Below the pieces are notes generated by a model. It did no database searches, was not told the origin of the DNA, and worked only from the letters and a program-made list of their open reading frames with translations. This document shows, in pieces, positions 59,937 to 64,000 of a stretch of DNA of 64,000 bases; positions within the stretch are counted from its first letter, which is position 1, and every line of letters begins with the position of its first letter. Source of the DNA: Nectonema munidae (taxonomy: Eukaryota > Nematomorpha > Nectonematoida > Nectonematidae). A program made the position numbers and the translations under genes. The stretch lies in assembly GCA_030549495.1 (NCBI GenBank), contig JAUIRK010001039.1, positions 434,001-498,000 of the forward strand, given 5' to 3'.

Positions 59937-60554
59937 ATGGCTGATAGACGAAAATTACAAGGTAAATTTTAATTAGTCCATGTTTTTGTTCTTCTTATAA
60001 TAGTTTTTTGATAATGATTCTATTATTATTATTCAAATATATATAATTTAAAGGTGAAATAGAAAGATGTTTCAAAAAAGTTACTGAAGGCGTGGAGGTG
60101 TTTGAAGATATTTGGCTCAAAGTATTTTAATAACTTTCTTATTTTTAAATATTAAGAATAAATTGAGAATTCTGAAATAGTTAATATTTTGTTTCCTTGA
60201 TTATTTATATGTTTTCATATACTCTTAGATCTTCAAAAAGTTAATATATTCTTTAAATAAATACATTTTATTAATTTAAGATGCATTGTTTATATTTTTT
60301 ACATGGATGTTAATTAAACATACTTTAAACAAAGTTGAATTTCAATTTTTAATAATTGTTGCCTTGAATAGGTTCAAAATGCAACAAATGCTAATCAAAA
60401 GGAAAAGTACGAAGCAGATCTCAAAAAAGAAATTAAAAAATTACAACGTTTACGAGATCAAATCAAAGTATGGTCAACATCTAATGAGGTTAAAGATAAA
60501 AGAGCTCTCCAAGAAAATCGTAGACTCATTGAAACTCAGATGGAACGATTCAAA
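59937..60554 (+). CDS. CNOT3: CCR4-NOT complex subunit 3, first three coding exons (partial)
   Basis: CNOT3 is a scaffold and regulatory subunit of the CCR4-NOT deadenylase, acting in mRNA decay in the cytoplasm. Exons: 59937-59961 (MADRRKLQ|G), 60054-60121 ([20 protein letters not shown]), 60372-60554 ([20 protein letters not shown] ... [20 protein letters not shown] ... [10 protein letters not shown]). Phases 1 and 0 join cleanly and introns are 92 and 250 bp. The product of about 92 residues follows the start of animal CNOT3 closely (N-terminal Not3 coiled-coil domain). After FK the genomic sequence leaves the family; the donor would be AAA|GTTTTT, which is weak. The next expected exon (starting like VERETKTKAYSKEG) is not in the remaining 3.4 kb, so the gene either continues past the window after a long intron or is a truncated duplicate. 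Confidence 0.85.
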
Positions 60555-61212
60555 GTTTTTTTTAATTTAAAATTTTTTGTATGTCTGACCAAGAACTTAT
60601 AAGTCAAAATATCTTTGTTAACTAATAGTTGAAATAATTTCAATTGAATATAGATATAAGGTTGAATTGTAAATTCAGCTAATTTTTAATCGATTTCCTT
60701 ATCTTTTAATTATTATTTATTAGACAATTTTTCATGTTTTTAAAAATTAATTTTGACTTTTGGAGGAGGTCAATTTAAAGTATATTTATAGTAAATAATA
60801 ATTCAATAACAATATATCTAACTCTTTTATCACAAGTATGACATCACTGTCGTCTATTTATAAAATTTGATTGAAAAAACCATTCGATTTGTATTCAGAG
60901 TTAAATTTGTATTTGAACTAATTAACTCAATAAATTAATAGAATCTTTTGAATTGAATAAATTTTATTCAGGAAAAAACTACTTATAATTTGCTTAACGT
61001 ACAAATATTTAGTCATTTCTTTTTAAATTGTCCTTTGTTTTAGTTATTTATTTTCAAATTATTTATAATAAATATATGATAAAATTTGCTAAAACATTTT
61101 TGAATAATTTGAGATCTTTATTTTAACTAAATTATCTGATTATTATCAGGTTTGGTTTTTTGCGCATAAATACGTTTGTTTAATAATAATTTATTGTTTT
61201 TGTTTGGCGCTC
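60555..61212. other. AT-rich, nothing recognised (putative NOT3 intron)
   Basis: No NOT3-like exon, no repeat of known type. Confidence 0.4.
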
Positions 61213-61530
61213 CCAGATTAAGCCATCTCATTTATATCAACTGTTCATCCTTATTAATTTATTCTTCGCATCATATGGGAGAATAGCCTGTTATGGGTGA
61301 ATACGTTAGTGGTGACATATTTTAACGGCCTTTCTTCCCGAATCCGTAGGATAAGACGTTCCTCACACATACAAATTAGTGGGACTTTTTTTGGAGCGTG
61401 GTGCATTTACTAACGGCATCACGTCAGATTAAACAAGAAATTATATTTAGGGTACATCAGGAATCGAACCGAGACCTTTGGAATGAAATCCCTGAGATCT
61501 AACCCCCATGCCACCGAAACCATATGTGCT
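61213..61530 (-). mobile_element. tRNA-derived SINE, minus strand
   Basis: On the minus strand, box A-like TGGTTTCGGTGGCATGGGGG (about 61525-61502) and box B GGTTCGATTCC (61470-61460). The body runs leftward through GACGTGATGCCGTTAGTAAA and ACAGGCTATTCTCCCATATG to about 61213. Boundaries are approximate. Confidence 0.65.
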
Positions 61531-61813
61531 TCAAACATTTCACGAACATTTTGTTCCTTAGCGAAATAAATAATATGAAAATTACATAAAAATAAAAACT
61601 TTCAAGATAATTAATCATTTTTAGGGTGATTTACATTTGTTACTGATTTTTGGCTGGAATTTTTGTTTCAAATTTTGATTTGGATTGAAAAATCTGCTGT
61701 TTTGAATTTTTAAAGAATCTATATGATTCTTAAGAAGCTACTTATTTTGGTACTCGTGATGTACCGATCTGAATTTTTCATCGATGCTGAGTCCGATACT
61801 GATTACATTTTAA

Positions 61814-61915
61814 CTAACCCGTTAATGACCATAATAATCAGACGATATCTAATGTAAATCATAAGATTTTTATTAAAGAGCACTGATAAAGGCAGACGAT
61901 TTTATTTTTGTAAAA
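61814..61915 (-). mobile_element. piggyBac-like MITE family A, truncated
   Basis: CTAACCCGTTAATGACCATA ... GACGATATCTAATGTAAATC ... AAAGGCAGACGATTTTATTT. The TTAA is mutated on the left and the element fades out before its right end. Confidence 0.7.
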
Positions 61916-62076
61916 AAAATTTTCTCTTTAAGTTCATAATAAAACTCTATTAAATTATAACATTTATTAAAAAAATAAAAAACTTCACTGTGTAAGTTTA
62001 GATATTAAATTTTCTCCCATTGTTATTTCTTCTAGGAGAGTAAACTTTTGCACCACTCAACTAAAATTGTTGGGAG

Positions 62077-62312
62077 CAGAGCCCCCGCTACCTATTAAAT
62101 TTTGGGGCGCCTAAAAAATCATTACCCTAAAAATATGACAAACATCTAGCATTCATAATAATTTCTTTAATGAAAATGTAATCTGTATAGATATGGCTTT
62201 GACAAATACATCATATCTTTTCTTTTCGCCATGTAGCAAATTAATCTGATAGTTTAAAAATTGACGCCCCAATGAAGCCCCCCTCTAAATTTTTTGCCTA
62301 GCGCGGGCACTG
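62077..62312. mobile_element. hAT MITE, relative of 22916-23192
   Basis: Ends CAGAGCCCCCGCTACC and, inverted, CAGTGCCCGCGCTAGG. Flanks GTTGGGAG (62069-62076) and GTAGGGAG (62313-62320) form an 8-bp duplication with one mismatch. Interior nearly matches the first copy, with some deletions. Confidence 0.85.
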
Positions 62313-62368
62313 GTAGGGAGGTAAAGCCAAAAATGACATACTATGTTACAAAGTAGAAATATGGATAC

Positions 62369-62995
62369 TTAGTAAAAGAGCCTTTGTATTTTATGCATAG
62401 GGATTTGCACATGCAATAGCATTTTAATAAAAGCTGCCTTTTTGCTCACAATTGATGTAAAAAATAAGCTAAATTCAAAAATGGAGTTTAAGATCATTCG
62501 CAAATGACGTGAACCACCTTTCCCTTATTTTTGACCCATTTCCTCAATTTTTGAATACTTTTAAAGTATACTTTAATTTGGTGTGAATAAAATTTCGCTA
62601 AATGAATACAAAAATTTGGAGAAATTATTTAATTTCTAGAGTTTTTTATAAGAAATTTTTTATAACATTTAAAATCTTTCAAACATAAAAAAAACACTGT
62701 AATTTCGATATTAAGTGCTTAAGAAGTAAAAATACTAATTTTTTTATGCTAAAATATCTAAAATTTTGGAAATGGTAATTTGCAATTTTTTTAATCATAA
62801 TTTACAAAATTTGTTCTATCGAAATTAAAGCAAGTATTCAAAATTTAGAAGCAGGATCAAAAGTAAAGGAAAGTCTGCTGACATCATTTGCGAATGATGT
62901 ATTTTTTAATTGTAAACAAGAAGGCAGCTTTCATTAAAATGCTATTATATGTGCAAATCGCTATGCATAAAATAAAAGGCTTCTTTTTTACTCTT
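62369..62995. mobile_element. Foldback element with roughly 130-150-bp inverted arms
   Basis: GTAAAAGAGCC...TATTTTATGCATAGGGATTT (62371-62412), AATAGCATTTTAATAAAAGC and CATTCGCAAATGACGT are mirrored at 62870-62995 (CATCATTTGCGAATGATGT, GCAGCTTTCATTAAAATGCT, CGCTATGCATAAAATAAAAG). The loop of about 350 bp is AT-rich with no ORF. No clear target duplication. Confidence 0.7.
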
Positions 62996-62999
62996 TATA

Positions 63000-64000
63000 G
63001 CTTTAGCGTAAAAGTTAATTTGTCAACTCGTTCGTTTGAATCAACCAATACCGATGCTCAACCAATCGGTAAATCACTAAGTTATGCTAATATAAACAGC
63101 TATATTATATAATTTCAAGTCCTCTCTATAATAACCTTCTTTTTTCGCGCTCATTAAATTTCAAAGTTTAGGTAAATAAATTATATGAATACTTCACGCG
63201 TTTATTTCAAATCTTTAGTATTTTGATGCTATCTATGCGTCTAAAACGCAACCATGTGGCCAAGTTGTGGAAGTGGAAACGGTTCAGTCGCACTTTTTGA
63301 GAAGGAGTCGGAGGCGTAATAATCATTGAAACTCGGTCTCAGATTTCATAAATAATTATGTTCATAATTGTTAGATTAAAAATAAATTTACAAATACTCT
63401 CTTTAGTGCTAAATTGCAAAAACTTAACTTCTAACGTAATTCCACCTGTGTTATTGCAACTCAGAGAAAACGTCTGAAAAATGCAATAAAATAAAAGAAT
63501 TCAGTTCATGAGTAGAAAGTTTTTGGGAAAAGTATTAAAGCTCCTCTACTTTTAAAAATATTTGTAATTTATAGTCTTTTAATTTTTAGATAAATTTAAT
63601 CCTTGAATGCTATTATTTTGGCTTAGCTAAAAAGGTTATAGATAATAGTACTTTAACTATCTATTTTTAATACTATTTTACAAAGACACTACTACTAAAC
63701 TGCAAATACAAACGAATAAAACAAGATTGTAATAACTTATCTTAAAGAAAATAGTCCAAGCGTTGAGGCATCTTTCTTTGACTATCTAAAATCATTGATT
63801 AAAGACTTTGAAATATGGTACGTGTCATCACATGTTTAACATTAGTTTTAGATTGAAAACTAACAAGTGCGTCAACGATGTTTCTGAAGCACTTTTACCT
63901 AATTTCAATTTCAAGATCATAATATTTGAAACAAAAATGTTGATGTTGCATACTTATAAATAGGTGGAGTCATCAGTGTTAAAAAATTATAGATAAATGA
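63000..64000. other. No gene recognised at window end
   Basis: Open frames here are short and without known motifs. No NOT3 exon. Confidence 0.4.

Noticed and set aside
60286-60570. A 94-residue plus-strand frame
   Set aside because: Out-of-frame reading of NOT3 exon 3.

Overview
The window is eukaryotic, very AT-rich, and gene-poor. Its few genes are split by short to multi-kilobase introns, and most of the rest is transposable-element debris. LINE remnants (one R1/Jockey-like), tRNA-derived SINEs, hAT, piggyBac, MULE and pogo/Tigger relatives, and a multi-copy uncharacterised protein family I associate with arthropods together suggest an arthropod. A crustacean such as a copepod is a guess, not a demonstration. 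There are no CRISPR arrays, operons or bacterial features.

Four host genes can be supported. (1) A divergent tetraspanin on the plus strand (7092-18797). I assembled eight coding exons by eye; the splice phases agree at every junction and give 284 residues. (2) A rhodopsin-like seven-transmembrane receptor on the minus strand (24120-25099), with a decayed copy of its 3' end just downstream. (3) An uninterrupted DENR (density-regulated protein) gene on the plus strand (45965-46543). (4) The first three coding exons of the CCR4-NOT subunit NOT3 on the plus strand (59937-60554); the rest is not seen before the window ends.

Layout. 0-1.8 kb: LINE 3' fragment, dead Tigger/jerky transposase, small TTAA-flanked element. 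4.3-5.1 kb: hAT-like hairpin MITE next to a 0.65 kb C-run/CA microsatellite. 7-19 kb: the tetraspanin, its introns loaded with elements, including a 1.8 kb TA-flanked inverted-repeat element that carries its own spliced, non-transposase-looking gene on the opposite strand. 19.6-21.6 kb: LINE split by a hAT MITE. 22-23.2 kb: hairpin repeat family and a hAT MITE. 24-25 kb: receptor. 26.4-29 kb: higher-order tandem repeats. 35-40 kb: a nest in which a LINE was split by a 3.65 kb piggyBac-like element with perfect 20-bp ends and then also hit by a SINE, with a hAT MITE nearby. 40.6-42.2 kb: broken copy of the multi-copy arthropod family. 42.5-45.7 kb: hairpin repeat and LINE remains. 46 kb: DENR. 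49-51.7 kb: MULE with long inverted repeats and a SINE inside. 55.7-58.6 kb: fossil reverse transcriptase-RNase H retroelement. 60 kb: NOT3. 61-63 kb: SINE, MITEs and a foldback element.

The most unusual signals are three: the TA-flanked element with a multi-exon cargo gene; the 120-145 bp TTAA-flanked elements that share one internal core (three spaced TCKTCTG motifs) but carry at least three kinds of ends; and a repeat family whose conserved hairpin has the layout of a hammerhead-ribozyme core. All boundaries and identities were read by eye without database searches.
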